Below, in pieces: positions 40,448 through 40,454 of a DNA stretch of 40,454 bases. Numbering within the stretch: position 1 is the stretch's first letter; each line of letters begins with the position of its first letter. The stretch comes from JBOCEF01 sp047610385 (lineage in GTDB: Bacteria; Pseudomonadota; Alphaproteobacteria; Rhodobacterales; Rhodobacteraceae), in the NCBI GenBank assembly GCA_047610385.1, contig JBLGAC010000037.1:1-40454 (forward strand). The letters run 5' to 3'. The translations under genes were made by a program, and so were the position numbers. Under the pieces are notes generated by a model. The model did not search any database, had not been told where the DNA came from, and saw only the letters and a program-made list of their open reading frames with translations.

Positions 40448-40454
40448 CCAAGTC

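Overview
The window is GC-rich (except for a few AT-rich promoter and operator islands). It carries gene sets typical of a marine or soil alphaproteobacterium of the Rhodobacterales (Roseobacter/Paracoccus-like). The pointers are a malonate TRAP operon under a MatR-type GntR regulator, a nirK-nirV / nnrS / nnrR / norCBQD / hemN denitrification island with NnrR and FNR boxes, and a VPLPA-CTERM exported protein. Species identity cannot be read from the sequence, and every function given is inferred from protein family resemblance.

Layout. 1-1.7 kb: a chemotaxis receptor (MCP) pseudogene. 1.7-2.3 kb: a LysE-family exporter. 2.3-8.9 kb: a malonate import and use operon on the minus strand (TRAP P-Q-M, malonyl-CoA decarboxylase, malonyl-CoA synthetase), with a divergent matR-like repressor and its palindromic operator. 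8.9-10.6 kb: three collapsed pseudogenes, imelysin / DUF1111 di-haem protein / imelysin, the relic of a recognisable gene set. 10.6-13.4 kb: a TAXI-type TRAP transporter. 13.4-24.9 kb: partial denitrification (nitrite to NO to N2O) with its electron donor pseudoazurin, its NO-responsive regulator and anaerobic haem synthesis. 24.9-28.6 kb: a class III CoA-transferase whose start region is triplicated in tandem, a 3-hydroxyisobutyrate dehydrogenase-like gene whose stop codon was hit by an IS5-family element, and a small unknown gene. 29.0-37.5 kb: a divergent ten-gene catabolic locus (two-subunit CoA-transferase, polysaccharide-deacetylase/allantoinase-like hydrolase, TetR regulator, NMT1-type ABC transporter, two SDR dehydrogenases, arginase/agmatinase-family ureohydrolase) centred on a 35-bp AT-rich palindrome. 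37.7-38.3 kb: a VPLPA-CTERM protein. 38.3-40.1 kb: decayed DNA with an IS5 remnant. 40.1-40.45 kb: tRNA-Pro(CGG) and tRNA-Gln(TTG).

How the parts work together. In the malonate operon the TRAP system would import malonate, the synthetase would activate it to malonyl-CoA, and the decarboxylase would convert that to acetyl-CoA. In the denitrification island NirK (fed by pseudoazurin) makes NO, NorCB reduces it, NorQ/NorD assemble NorCB, and HemN supplies haem without oxygen. The nirK and norC promoters each carry a perfect TTGCG-N4-CGCAA box exactly 29.5 bp from a TAGRTC -10, so one NnrR-type regulator plausibly drives both. The least familiar unit is the 29-37.5 kb locus. Its enzyme set suggests uptake and stepwise breakdown of a guanidino- or amide-containing compound, but the substrate cannot be told from sequence.

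Recurring themes are relics (MCP, imelysin/DUF1111 cluster, two IS5 transposases) and a stem-loop directly after the solute-binding-protein gene in all three transporter operons.
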